64,000 bases of DNA from Calditrichota bacterium (lineage in GTDB: Bacteria > Electryoneota > AABM5-125-24 > Hatepunaeales > Hatepunaeaceae), in the NCBI GenBank assembly GCA_018644935.1, contig JABGPL010000001.1:1-64000 (forward strand). The letters run 5' to 3'. Under the pieces are notes generated by a model. It was not told where the DNA came from. It saw nothing but the letters and a program-made list of their open reading frames with translations, and made no database searches. Made by a program: the position numbers and the translations under genes. Within the stretch, counting starts at the first letter, position 1. Each line of letters opens with the position of its first letter. Positions 48,064 to 57,067 of this stretch are shown here, piece by piece.

Positions 48064-48867
48064 CTAAATGTTGTTTAAACAATAAAACAGGATTTTTTCA
48101 ATCAACTCCCACTCCGAATCAGGATCTCCCGGTTCAATTGAATAGCCAGTTCCATCCCGCTCATTGTTTTCTTCGATCTCAAGCTGACAGCCAGAAAGCA
48201 CAACTCGTCCTGCTCCAAATGGGAAAGCAATAATTGCTGGATTCCCAGTTATAACATATCTGTAAACTACAGATATTCCTCCGGAGTGAAAGATGTTGAA
48301 CTCAGGTCCCCAACGATACAGGCTTACGTATTGATTCGCTGAATTCCTGCTGATTTCATGACCTCGATCCGACAATATAATATCGGTTAAAACTTCATCT
48401 GGATAGGGTCTAATGCGATCAACCGGCCAAACAGCGTCGCCTCTAAACAATCCTGCTCCTGCCCAATGTCCCGAGTCTGAATCAGCAATTGCCGCCCCAC
48501 CACCTACTCCGAAGAAACCATGCCCAAACTCCACATAATTTCGAATTCTGGTCAAACCGATTGACCCTAGATTCACGGAATACTCTCTGGGATCTCCACC
48601 AGGCCAGATTATCATTCGATATTTATTCAAGTTGCCAGTAAAGAACACAACATCATCAAACACTTCGACGTCAAAACCTGCATTTTCTACTGCATGAGTG
48701 AGAGCTGTCACCGATTCTGCCCAAGTCCCGGAACCATTGAATATCCCTACATCAATGATATCTGCAGGATCTATCGGATTCGATCCCTCACATCCGAATA
48801 AGAGCAGAATAGCTAAAGCAAATAAGAACAAACTCTTTGTTCGAGTATCTGTCTTCCTGAAAAGCAA
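48064..48867 (-). CDS. Lipoprotein with BPL_N (biotin-protein-ligase N-terminal/GATase-like) domain
   Basis: Probable TTG start at 48867 preceded by GAGG; signal LFLFALAILLLFGC lipobox; DVGIFNGSGTWAESVTALTHAVENAGFDVEVFDD...MIIWPGGD...FVEFGHGFFGVGGGAAIA-type motifs. Confidence 0.65.
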   Translation of the reverse strand: MLFRKTDTRTKSLFLFALAILLLFGCEGSNPIDPADIIDVGIFNGSGTWAESVTALTHAVENAGFDVEVFDDVVFFTGNLNKYRMIIWPGGDPREYSVNLGSIGLTRIRNYVEFGHGFFGVGGGAAIADSDSGHWAGAGLFRGDAVWPVDRIRPYPDEVLTDIILSDRGHEISRNSANQYVSLYRWGPEFNIFHSGGISVVYRYVITGNPAIIAFPFGAGRVVLSGCQLEIEENNERDGTGYSIEPGDPDSEWELIEKILFYCLNNI

Positions 48868-48974
48868 GTAATCCTCATAACATTCAAATTTGTACGTAAT
48901 ATCGGGAAAAAATATCGGAATTGATATCTTTATCAACCATTATTCTACGTTATTCTCTTTTTGTAGCACCACAA

Positions 48975-49112
48975 AATACTGAATACATATGATGTTATTT
49001 ATTTAGTACTTATACTCGATTGTACAAAAGCAATGCCAACCATTTTTTAATCAGTTGTTATCAAAAGCAATAATCAAATAAACATAATATCACTTGACAT
49101 ATGTTCAGTATT
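48975..49112. promoter_or_regulatory. Inverted pair of near-identical 15-17 bp motifs in the divergent intergenic region
   Basis: AATACTGAATACATATG (48975-48991) versus CATATGTTCAGTATT (49098-49112): reverse complements apart from one extra base. Confidence 0.5.
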
Positions 49113-49122
49113 GTAATATATT
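49094..49122 (+). promoter_or_regulatory. Candidate sigma70-type promoter for the imuB-like/dnaE2-like pair
   Basis: TTGACA (49094-49099), 17-nt spacer, TATATT (49117-49122), about 30 nt upstream of GTG at 49153. Confidence 0.45.
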
Positions 49123-49152
49123 TTACCTGTGAATAATTAAACCATTTGTTAA

Positions 49153-50403
49153 GTGCTGAAAAAAAGATCAATAGTCTTCATGGGAATACCCGCTTTCCCA
49201 ATTGCAGTTGAAAGAGCCCTGTCTTCGAGATTGCGGGAACGTCCGGTAATCCTCGTTAAAACGGACAATCCACGATCACGCTGCCTAAGTGTTTCGCAGG
49301 AAGCAAGGCAATACGGTGTCGTGTCAGGAATGTCATTGCATGATGCTAAACGACATTGTCGGGACATATCAGTTCTGCTTCCAAATCCATCAGTCTACAA
49401 ACGGGCAATGGATGCGATTCAAAAAGTAATCTGCGAGTTCACCCCGCTGTGTGAACCAGTACGTCCCGGGCAGAGCTATCTTGATCTAACTGGATGTAAT
49501 CGTCTTTTTGGGAGCACTTCTTCTGCCACCCAGCAGATTCAACAAGAGATAACCAAAAAACTGAAACTCCCGGCAGAAGCCGGAATTGCTGCGAATAAAC
49601 TGGTTAGCCGAGTGGCTGCAATTGATGCTCAGATTTCAGGAATGGTTGAAGTTGAATTTGGAGGTGAAGAGCCTTATCTCGCACCTCATAGAGTAAATGT
49701 CCTGCCGTCAGTTGACCGAATCATGCGGAACCTTCTGAACGAACTCAACCTAAGATTTGTCCAGGAAGTCAAAGCAATTGAGCTTGAAATACTACTGGCG
49801 GCACTTGGGCCGACAGCTTTTTCGCTTTCTCGGCAATCGAAGGGAATAGATCCATCCCCGGTTCTTCCTCCATATGCGCCACCTAAACTTATAGTCAATG
49901 AAGAACTAAAAGAGGATACAAACGACCGAGATATTCTCGAATCCGTCGTCCGAAAACTCGTCCTCGAGGGAGTTTTTCAACTTCAGCAATCGAGACGTTA
50001 CTCCAGTATGGTCGAACTAAAACTAACTTATAGTGATGGGCGACAGAGTATTGAGATTAGACAGTTCCGAAAACCGCAATGCGAGAGCCTGCAATTGCTT
50101 AAAGATACGGGAGAACTCTTAAAAAGAGCTTTCAACAGAAGAGTTCGGGTCAGACACATTGAGCTGATTTTTCACCGCCTGAGTCAAATGGCAATTCAAC
50201 TCGATTTATGGCAGAGGAAATCCAATCTACTGATTGAGAAGAGTATAACTCCGAAAATCGAATATGATCTCGTTCAGGTTCAGAAATCACATTCCGAGGA
50301 GTTTGAGCTCATGAAAATCAAAAAGAAACGTGCCTTAGAAGCACTTTCAATAATTCAAGCTCGGTTTGGTAAGGATTCTTTGAAACTTGGGACGGTTCAT
50401 TGA
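49153..50403 (+). CDS. imuB: ImuB-like inactive Y-family DNA polymerase homologue
   Basis: Y-family fold (SVSQEARQYGVVSGMSLHDAKRHC, KLPAEAGIAANKLVSRVAA). Catalytic positions substituted: DMD to GIP, SxDE to RPGQ. C-terminal clamp-binding-like QLDLW at 50197-50211. Confidence 0.75.
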   Translation: MLKKRSIVFMGIPAFPIAVERALSSRLRERPVILVKTDNPRSRCLSVSQEARQYGVVSGMSLHDAKRHCRDISVLLPNPSVYKRAMDAIQKVICEFTPLCEPVRPGQSYLDLTGCNRLFGSTSSATQQIQQEITKKLKLPAEAGIAANKLVSRVAAIDAQISGMVEVEFGGEEPYLAPHRVNVLPSVDRIMRNLLNELNLRFVQEVKAIELEILLAALGPTAFSLSRQSKGIDPSPVLPPYAPPKLIVNEELKEDTNDRDILESVVRKLVLEGVFQLQQSRRYSSMVELKLTYSDGRQSIEIRQFRKPQCESLQLLKDTGELLKRAFNRRVRVRHIELIFHRLSQMAIQLDLWQRKSNLLIEKSITPKIEYDLVQVQKSHSEEFELMKIKKKRALEALSIIQARFGKDSLKLGTVH

Positions 50404-50431
50404 ATGATGTGATTTTCTGTTCGTGATTTAA

Positions 50432-50451
50432 GGGCGAATAGTTACTCGCCC
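50432..50451. repeat. Short palindrome between imuB-like and dnaE2-like genes
   Basis: GGGCGAATAGTTACTCGCCC followed by CTAC. Confidence 0.5.
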
Positions 50452-50497
50452 CTACCATCCGTGCCAGACAAATCTAAAATTGAGATTAAGGATAAGC

Positions 50498-53400
50498 TTG
50501 TACGCCGCATTAAACATACATTCCTATTATTCAATAGGATGGGGAACGACATCTCCAGAAATCATCTGCCAGAGAGCTCGCGACTATGGATGCAGTGCTC
50601 TGGCAATCACTGACACCGATAGTATTTACGGGCTGATTTTCGGGCTTGATTATGCTAAAACCTTTGGCGTCAGAGCAATTGTCGGGGCAGAATTATCTTC
50701 ACAAGGAAGACGAGTTACACTTCTCGTCCGCAATCGAGCCGGATACTCTAATCTCTGTCATCTGATAACCAAGCGCAAACAGGATTGCAACTTCATGCTT
50801 GAGAAGGCTCTGCTCGAACACTCGGATGGATTGGTGATAATGACGGACAATGTGATCTTGTTAAAGAACCTGTTTGGAAAAGTTCAGCATCTTTATGCCG
50901 AGTTGATACGAGCTGCTCCTGTCGTTGAATTGCTACGAACAGCACGTACGCTGGGTGTCAAACCAGTTGCGACCTGTCGCGCGTTCTGGGTAGATCCGAA
51001 GGATTATCAGCTTCATCGTCTGAACCGAGCAATTTCACTGAATACCACCTTTCACGATCTTCCTGCTTCAGAATGTGTATCACCAAGATCCAGATTTTTG
51101 AGCGAACCGGAAATGCGAGGTGCGTTTGATTTTTGCCCGGAAGCTGTCGACAACACATTGGAAGTTGCCGGATTGTGCAACTGGGAGCCTGATTTCGGTA
51201 TAGTTTACCCTGAGGTCAATCCAAACGTGAACGGGCAGGCGATTGGACAGCTCAGGAAGATGGCTTATACCGGGGCTCGGAATCGCTATGGACAGATTTC
51301 AGACGAGGTAACCAATCGACTTGAACATGAGTTAAAACTCATTGAGGAGAAAGGATTCGCTCCGGTTTTTCTCGTTGTTGAGGACATCGTTAACAAGTCC
51401 CCTCGCACCTGCGGACGGGGATCGGCTGCCGCCAGTATTGTATCCTACTGTCTCGGAATAACCCATGTGGAACCACTGACCAACAAACTTTTTTTTGAGC
51501 GATTCATCAACTCGGCTCGAGTAGATCCACCCGACATCGACATTGACTTTGCATGGGATGAGCGGGATGATGTTCTGGATTATGTTTTTAACAAATATGG
51601 TGTCGACAATGCCGCGATGGTCTCAAACCACGTCACATTTCAGAAGCGATCTGCAATTCGGGAAACTGCAAAGGTATATGGACTTCCCGATGCCGAGATT
51701 GGGGCAGTCACGAAAAAGATATCCTATAGTTTTAGATTTAATGAAATGGAGTTACAGGAGCAACCAGCTCTCCGTGAACAGAGCTTCGCCCCGCCCTGGG
51801 ATGAGATTCTAGTGCTTGCGGAGCGATTGGACGGCATTCCCCGTCATCTTTCAGTCCATTGCGGCGGGGTGGTTGTTACTCCGGGTCCGACTGCAAACTG
51901 GGTTCCGACTGAGGTCGCTCCGAAGGGCGTTAGGATTATCCAATGGGAAAAAGATCAGACTGAGGACTCAGGACTCGTTAAAATTGACCTGCTTGGGAAT
52001 CGCTCGCTGGCGGTCATTCGCGATGCATTAATCGCGGTAAAGGAGAATCACAACGTCGAAATCGACTATTCGAGCTGGACACCGCAGACAGATCCTGCCA
52101 CTCAGGATTTAATCGCCCGTGGCGACACGATGGGTGTCTTCTATGTTGAATCCCCTGCCACCCGACTGCTCCAGAAAAAAGCCGGAGTTGGGGATTACGA
52201 CCATCTCGTCCTCCACTCTTCTATGATCCGACCAGCAGCCAACAAGTTCATCAATGAGTACCTCAGACGGCTAAAAGGTGAACCCTACGAACCGCTTCAT
52301 CCATTGATCGGTGACTTGCTCGACGACAACTACGGAGTAATGGTCTATCAGGAGGATGTGACTCGTGTTGCAATGAAACTCGCAAATTTCCCACTGCCTG
52401 AAGCTGAAGAACTGCGAAAGATATTATCGAAGAAACATAAACACCGCCGATTACTCGACCTCCGCCAGAAATTCTATGATGGAGCTCGACAGAACGGAGC
52501 CGAGCTTGAGACCATTGATAAAATTTGGGAAATGATCATGAGTTTTGCCGGATACTCATTCTGTAAACCGCATTCTGCGTCTTATGCCTTAGTAAGTTTC
52601 AAGAGTGCCTACCTCCGTGCTCATTTTCCGGCTGAGTTCATGGCAGCAGTCATCTCAAACATGGGTGGTTTTTATGCGACATTCGCCTATGTTTCCGAAG
52701 CCAAACGGATGGAGATAATTGCGTTGCCACCTGACATTAACAAGAGCCGGATTAAGTACTTTGGGATGACTAATTGTGAGCCGATAGCCCGTCATTCCCG
52801 CGCAGGCTGGAACCCAGAAAACACAGTTTCCAATGCAACTCCACCTTCCAGTCAAGTAGAAACACCTAATGGAACTCATCCTACCCCACGCGGATGGCTC
52901 CGAGTCGGACTAATGCAAATCAAAGGACTATCGGAAGACACTCTCGAGCATATCATCGAAGCTCGGGAGGAGTCACTGTTTGTCAACTTCGAGGACTGCA
53001 TCAAACGCGCAAAACTAACTCCATCAGAAGCACGTCTCCTCGTTCTTGCCGGATGCTTCGACCGTCTCGAAAAAGACAAATCACGCCCTGAACTGCTCTG
53101 GACACTAGCACTTTCAGATGATAAGAAACACAAAGAAACTCAAGGCAGCCTCTTCGCGACCCCAAAACGAAAAGCACCCAAGCCACCACAATACAGCCCC
53201 GACACATTCCTGAAGCAGGAGGTCGAAACACTCGGATTTCTGATTAGTCAGCATCCACTCGAACTATACAAAAAAGCCCTCGAATACCGCCCGGTAGTTC
53301 AAGGCAAGCACCTCCACCGCTACATTGGTCAAAAAGTAGAATTCGCAGGCTGGTTAGTGACCGGAAAAATCGTCCCCACCAAAGACCGAGAGCAAATGGA

Positions 53401-53572
53401 ATTCGTAACCTTTGAAGACACGACAGCTCTGATAGAAACCGTCCTATTCCCCGATGCATTCAAACGCTTCAGCCACATAATCAACTACACCCGTCCCTAT
53501 CGATTATTCGGCAAGGTTGAGGAGGATTTTGGGGCGGTGACGGTTAGTGTGGAAAGGGTGGGGTATTTGTAG
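50498..53572 (+). CDS. dnaE2: DNA polymerase III alpha subunit, DnaE2-like
   Basis: PDIDIDF catalytic motif, GRGSAAASIVSYCLGIT, YQEDV, FCKPHSASYALVSF, C-terminal OB fold. TTG at 50498 follows AAGGA; the track start is TTG at 50480. Confidence 0.85.
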   Translation: MYAALNIHSYYSIGWGTTSPEIICQRARDYGCSALAITDTDSIYGLIFGLDYAKTFGVRAIVGAELSSQGRRVTLLVRNRAGYSNLCHLITKRKQDCNFMLEKALLEHSDGLVIMTDNVILLKNLFGKVQHLYAELIRAAPVVELLRTARTLGVKPVATCRAFWVDPKDYQLHRLNRAISLNTTFHDLPASECVSPRSRFLSEPEMRGAFDFCPEAVDNTLEVAGLCNWEPDFGIVYPEVNPNVNGQAIGQLRKMAYTGARNRYGQISDEVTNRLEHELKLIEEKGFAPVFLVVEDIVNKSPRTCGRGSAAASIVSYCLGITHVEPLTNKLFFERFINSARVDPPDIDIDFAWDERDDVLDYVFNKYGVDNAAMVSNHVTFQKRSAIRETAKVYGLPDAEIGAVTKKISYSFRFNEMELQEQPALREQSFAPPWDEILVLAERLDGIPRHLSVHCGGVVVTPGPTANWVPTEVAPKGVRIIQWEKDQTEDSGLVKIDLLGNRSLAVIRDALIAVKENHNVEIDYSSWTPQTDPATQDLIARGDTMGVFYVESPATRLLQKKAGVGDYDHLVLHSSMIRPAANKFINEYLRRLKGEPYEPLHPLIGDLLDDNYGVMVYQEDVTRVAMKLANFPLPEAEELRKILSKKHKHRRLLDLRQKFYDGARQNGAELETIDKIWEMIMSFAGYSFCKPHSASYALVSFKSAYLRAHFPAEFMAAVISNMGGFYATFAYVSEAKRMEIIALPPDINKSRIKYFGMTNCEPIARHSRAGWNPENTVSNATPPSSQVETPNGTHPTPRGWLRVGLMQIKGLSEDTLEHIIEAREESLFVNFEDCIKRAKLTPSEARLLVLAGCFDRLEKDKSRPELLWTLALSDDKKHKETQGSLFATPKRKAPKPPQYSPDTFLKQEVETLGFLISQHPLELYKKALEYRPVVQGKHLHRYIGQKVEFAGWLVTGKIVPTKDREQMEFVTFEDTTALIETVLFPDAFKRFSHIINYTRPYRLFGKVEEDFGAVTVSVERVGYL
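52785..52830. repeat. REP-like palindromic repeat inside the dnaE2 coding region
   Basis: TAGCCCGTCATTCCCGCGCAGGCTGGAACCCAG; translates as RHSRAGWNPE on plus and WVPACAGMTG on minus. Shares TAGCCCGTCATTCCYGCG with 53570-53587. Confidence 0.7.
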
Positions 53573-53700
53573 CCCGTCATTCCTGCGAACGCAGGCTAAC
53601 TGCTTCGCTTGCGAAGTGCATCCAGAGGAGTTCCCGATGAGAAGAACTATCGTTTTTAAATATTAGCTCCGCTGGACACCTGCGTTCGCAGGTGAGACGG
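53570..53700. repeat. Palindrome-rich intergenic repeat cluster
   Basis: TAGCCCGTCATTCCTGCGAACGCAGG; GCTTCGCTTGCGAAG hairpin; CACCTGCGTTCGCAGGTG perfect palindrome. Confidence 0.65.
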
Positions 53701-53717
53701 TTGCTGCTCATCAGTTG

Positions 53718-53833
53718 TTCGGGAAAGTTGAGGAGGATTTTGGGCTAAGACATTTGGTGCGGAAAAGATTGAGTGTTTTAAAGATGGACTCCTATTCAAA
53801 TCGGGAATAACGAGTATGAGTTCAGTTATCTGA
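53718..53833 (+). pseudogene. Frameshifted 3' remnant of a DnaE2-like paralogue
   Basis: TTCGGGAAAGTTGAGGAGGATTTTGGG matches 53507-53533 at 25/27. Restoring one G gives LFGKVEEDFGAKTFGAEKIECFKD...stop at 53831-53833, compared with LFGKVEEDFGAVTVSVERVGYL. Confidence 0.6.
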
Positions 53834-53940
53834 TTTAGCATCTAGTTCAATTTATCTTCTCCACCACAAAGGCTTTACAAAATATTTTCCTTATATTGTA
53901 AGATTGCACCAAAACGATTTTAACCTGAAATGGACAAACA

Positions 53941-56900
53941 ATGACATTTACGAAATACATTCTCACGATTGCGATCTTAACTTGCGTCTTTACTCTGCAA
54001 GTGATTGCTATGCCGCCGCTTACAGGAGTGGAACCTCAAGCTCCGGCTGGTGTTAACGCTCCGGGCAGGGCTGAGATTCCGCGGGATGATCCACAGCTTG
54101 AGGGGGATTGGAATAGCCTTGTTATTCTGATTGACTTTGATGATTACCCATGGGATTATCAGGATGATCCGAACTTTGATAATGAGGGTCTGCCCTACGA
54201 CTTTGATCATTTTAATGAGATGCTGTTCTCTGAGGATAGTTATCAACATCCCGGTTCTGAGAGCGAATTTACGGGCTCGATGCGGGATTATTATCATGAG
54301 ATATCTAACGACGAATTCAATATCACCGGGACGATAACCCAGTGGTGGCGTGCTCCTGAGAATTATAACTTTTACTGCAACGCCGACGGTGAATCCGGGA
54401 CTGAGGACGACAATGGTTACAGACCTTACCCAGAAAATGTACAGGGATTGGTTGAGGCAGCGCTTGAAGCACTTGACGGGACTATCGACTACTCGGAATT
54501 TGATAATGATGACGATGGCTTCCTCGATGCTCTGTTTATCGTTCACTCCGGTCCGGGAGCTGAAGCTGTAGTAAATGATGAAGAGAGAGCCGGGTATTTC
54601 TGGTCGCATAAATGGCAGATTAATGAGGTTGAATATGATGGGACGGTCATCAGCACATACTCTATTGAACCACAGGATGGCTCAATTGGCGTTTTCTGTC
54701 ATGAATTCGGGCATGTCGTCGGTCTTCCTGATCTGTATGATACCGATGGCTCCTCTGAAGGCATAGGAGAGTGGGGTTTGATGAGTGGGGGTGGGTGGGC
54801 ACATAAGGCGGGTGATCCCGCCGGTACATCACCAGTTCACATGTGCGGCTGGGCGAAGAATAGACTCGGCTGGGTTGATGTAATAAATATAGAAGGTACT
54901 GTTGAGAATTTAGTAATTACACCCGTCGCCAATAACCACACCATATACCGTCTTTGGACCAATGGTGAAAATGATGATGAATCTGTCGAGTATTTCCTGC
55001 TCGAAAATCGCAGACGGATTGGATTTGATGCAGGTTTAGTAAGACGGCAGGTCGATTGGGACCTACCTGCCCCGGAAGGATTGCTGATCACTCACATTTG
55101 GGATTGGGCTGGAAGTAATCGTGAAGACAATGCAAGATGGGTAGATGTTGAGGAAGCTTCACCAGTATTTATCGGTGATGAAGCAGTAGAACATTTGAAT
55201 GGGGACAGGATTTCTGGAGATGATCAAAATCTCTATTTTCCAAACCGCGGTGACAACGGCGACCTCTGGCCCGGTTTCTCTGCTCTAATGGAAGACTCCA
55301 CAGACTGGACGGGTGAACGTGACAGAATGCATTTCGGGAATCAAACTATTCCCAATAGTAATACACTTGCCGGATTCCCATCATTGGTTGATGTCTCTGA
55401 AATAAGATTTGATGGTGAAAACATTATTTGCAATATCTCAGTTGAACCACCCCGTGTACCGCTAATTTTTGTGCAGGAATGGACGCTCACGGATGAAAAC
55501 GACGGCAACGGAAACAATATACCCGGTGCGGGTGAAAGAGTTGAGCTCCATTTGAATCTCCACAACATCGGAGGGGTTGAGGCTACTAACGTCACAGCAA
55601 CCTTCACAACACAGAGTGAATTGATTGAAATCGTAGAACCTGAAGTCAGCTTTAACGATCTTGAGACAGACTCAAGTGGACAAAACCTTACACCAGTAAT
55701 CATTGACATCTCACCAGATACTCCGGTTCCATCTGATATTGAGCTGATTGTTACTGTGACTGCGGATAACGGATACGAGATGTCAGACGTTTTCATCCTC
55801 GAGGTCAGAAAACAGCACGAATGGTTCAAATATCACGAAAATCCGGTGTTGTTCTCAAACTGGCAGATAACATCGCATGATGTTTTCGTCGAAGATGGGC
55901 TGGTAAAATGTTGGTTTGTGATTGGCGACTTAAATCGTGACATGCCTGGTCGTGTCGCATTTTCGACCAGCATTGATGGAGGTTACACCTGGGATTTGGA
56001 AGAACGTGTTATTTTGGAAGCACATCCCGACCTTGCCTGGATGGAACGCGGGATCAGCTCGCTCGGAATTTTCAGGACGATGCAGCGGTACTTGATGGTG
56101 TTCACCACACCAACCGGAGAAACCGGTGCGGCAATTGGATTTGCAACCTCCGAAGACGGAATTGACTGGACAATTCAACCTGAACCAATCGTTCAGGAAG
56201 GTAATGCCTGGGTTGGCGAAATTTCAAAATACGGTCAACTTGGTATTGTTGAGACGAACCCCGGAATCTACGTCCTCGCATTTGCCGGAAAGAACGGCAG
56301 AGGTCAGAGTATTATCGGCTGCGCTAATAATGCTGAGCCCAACAATTTCAGTCAGTGGAATTTATGGCGCTCCGCTCTTTTCACCGCATCAAATGAGGAG
56401 ACCAAGTTTGACAGTGGTATAATCTCTGCGCCAGAACTTCTCTCAGCCGGAAGGACCAAATCATTGATCTATTCTGCCTCCATGCAAGGTGAAGAAAGTG
56501 TAAACCGTGTCGGTCAGGCGGCATTCGGACAACACCCAAGCCGGCATGAGGGTCTTGATTCTGGTGGTTCCATCTTAGTTCCTGATGGTATCGGTGGTTG
56601 GGGTGAATCACTCTCACTTGCAGGAGCTCGGTATTTCTACTGGCAGGGCGAAAAACGGATGTCGTTCAACGGTTGGGCAGACACAGATGGTGACAGTCCT
56701 CTTTACGCCATTGGGATAGCATTACAAGAACCGACTTTATCAGTACCATCCGAAAACAACTCAAATCCGTCGTCTGTTTCAACACTGACCCTAAATTCTG
56801 CCTTCCCGAATCCTTTTAACAACGTTACCTCAATAAGTTATTCAACATCTGTTCCTGGAATAGTTCAGGCAGGAATTTACGACCTGTCAGGCAGAGAAGT

Positions 56901-57057
56901 TTTCACAATTCACAACGGTCAGCAAACTGCCGGCGTACATTCTTATGTCTGGAGTGGTGTAAATAACAACTCACAGGCAGTTTCGAGCGGATTGTATTTC
57001 GTCAGAGTTAATGCTGGAAATAATATCCGCAGCTCAAAGATCATTTTGTTGAAGTAA
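53941..57057 (+). CDS. Secreted M6-family metalloprotease with C-terminal sorting domain
   Basis: Signal peptide; HEFGHVVGLPDLYDTDGSSEGIGEWGLMSGG zinc motif; C-terminal AFPNPFNNVTSISYSTSVPGIVQAGIYDLSGREVF...SSKIILLK. Confidence 0.88.
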   Translation: MTFTKYILTIAILTCVFTLQVIAMPPLTGVEPQAPAGVNAPGRAEIPRDDPQLEGDWNSLVILIDFDDYPWDYQDDPNFDNEGLPYDFDHFNEMLFSEDSYQHPGSESEFTGSMRDYYHEISNDEFNITGTITQWWRAPENYNFYCNADGESGTEDDNGYRPYPENVQGLVEAALEALDGTIDYSEFDNDDDGFLDALFIVHSGPGAEAVVNDEERAGYFWSHKWQINEVEYDGTVISTYSIEPQDGSIGVFCHEFGHVVGLPDLYDTDGSSEGIGEWGLMSGGGWAHKAGDPAGTSPVHMCGWAKNRLGWVDVINIEGTVENLVITPVANNHTIYRLWTNGENDDESVEYFLLENRRRIGFDAGLVRRQVDWDLPAPEGLLITHIWDWAGSNREDNARWVDVEEASPVFIGDEAVEHLNGDRISGDDQNLYFPNRGDNGDLWPGFSALMEDSTDWTGERDRMHFGNQTIPNSNTLAGFPSLVDVSEIRFDGENIICNISVEPPRVPLIFVQEWTLTDENDGNGNNIPGAGERVELHLNLHNIGGVEATNVTATFTTQSELIEIVEPEVSFNDLETDSSGQNLTPVIIDISPDTPVPSDIELIVTVTADNGYEMSDVFILEVRKQHEWFKYHENPVLFSNWQITSHDVFVEDGLVKCWFVIGDLNRDMPGRVAFSTSIDGGYTWDLEERVILEAHPDLAWMERGISSLGIFRTMQRYLMVFTTPTGETGAAIGFATSEDGIDWTIQPEPIVQEGNAWVGEISKYGQLGIVETNPGIYVLAFAGKNGRGQSIIGCANNAEPNNFSQWNLWRSALFTASNEETKFDSGIISAPELLSAGRTKSLIYSASMQGEESVNRVGQAAFGQHPSRHEGLDSGGSILVPDGIGGWGESLSLAGARYFYWQGEKRMSFNGWADTDGDSPLYAIGIALQEPTLSVPSENNSNPSSVSTLTLNSAFPNPFNNVTSISYSTSVPGIVQAGIYDLSGREVFTIHNGQQTAGVHSYVWSGVNNNSQAVSSGLYFVRVNAGNNIRSSKIILLK

Positions 57058-57067
57058 AGAGGTAAAA

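Noticed and set aside
49024-49074. Direct repeat CAAAAGCAAT twice upstream of the imuB-like gene
   Set aside because: Only 10 bp in AT-rich DNA; likely chance.
52655-52879. Minus-strand ORF containing WVPACAGMTG
   Set aside because: This peptide is the translation artefact of the palindromic repeat, not a gene; kept only as evidence for the repeat.
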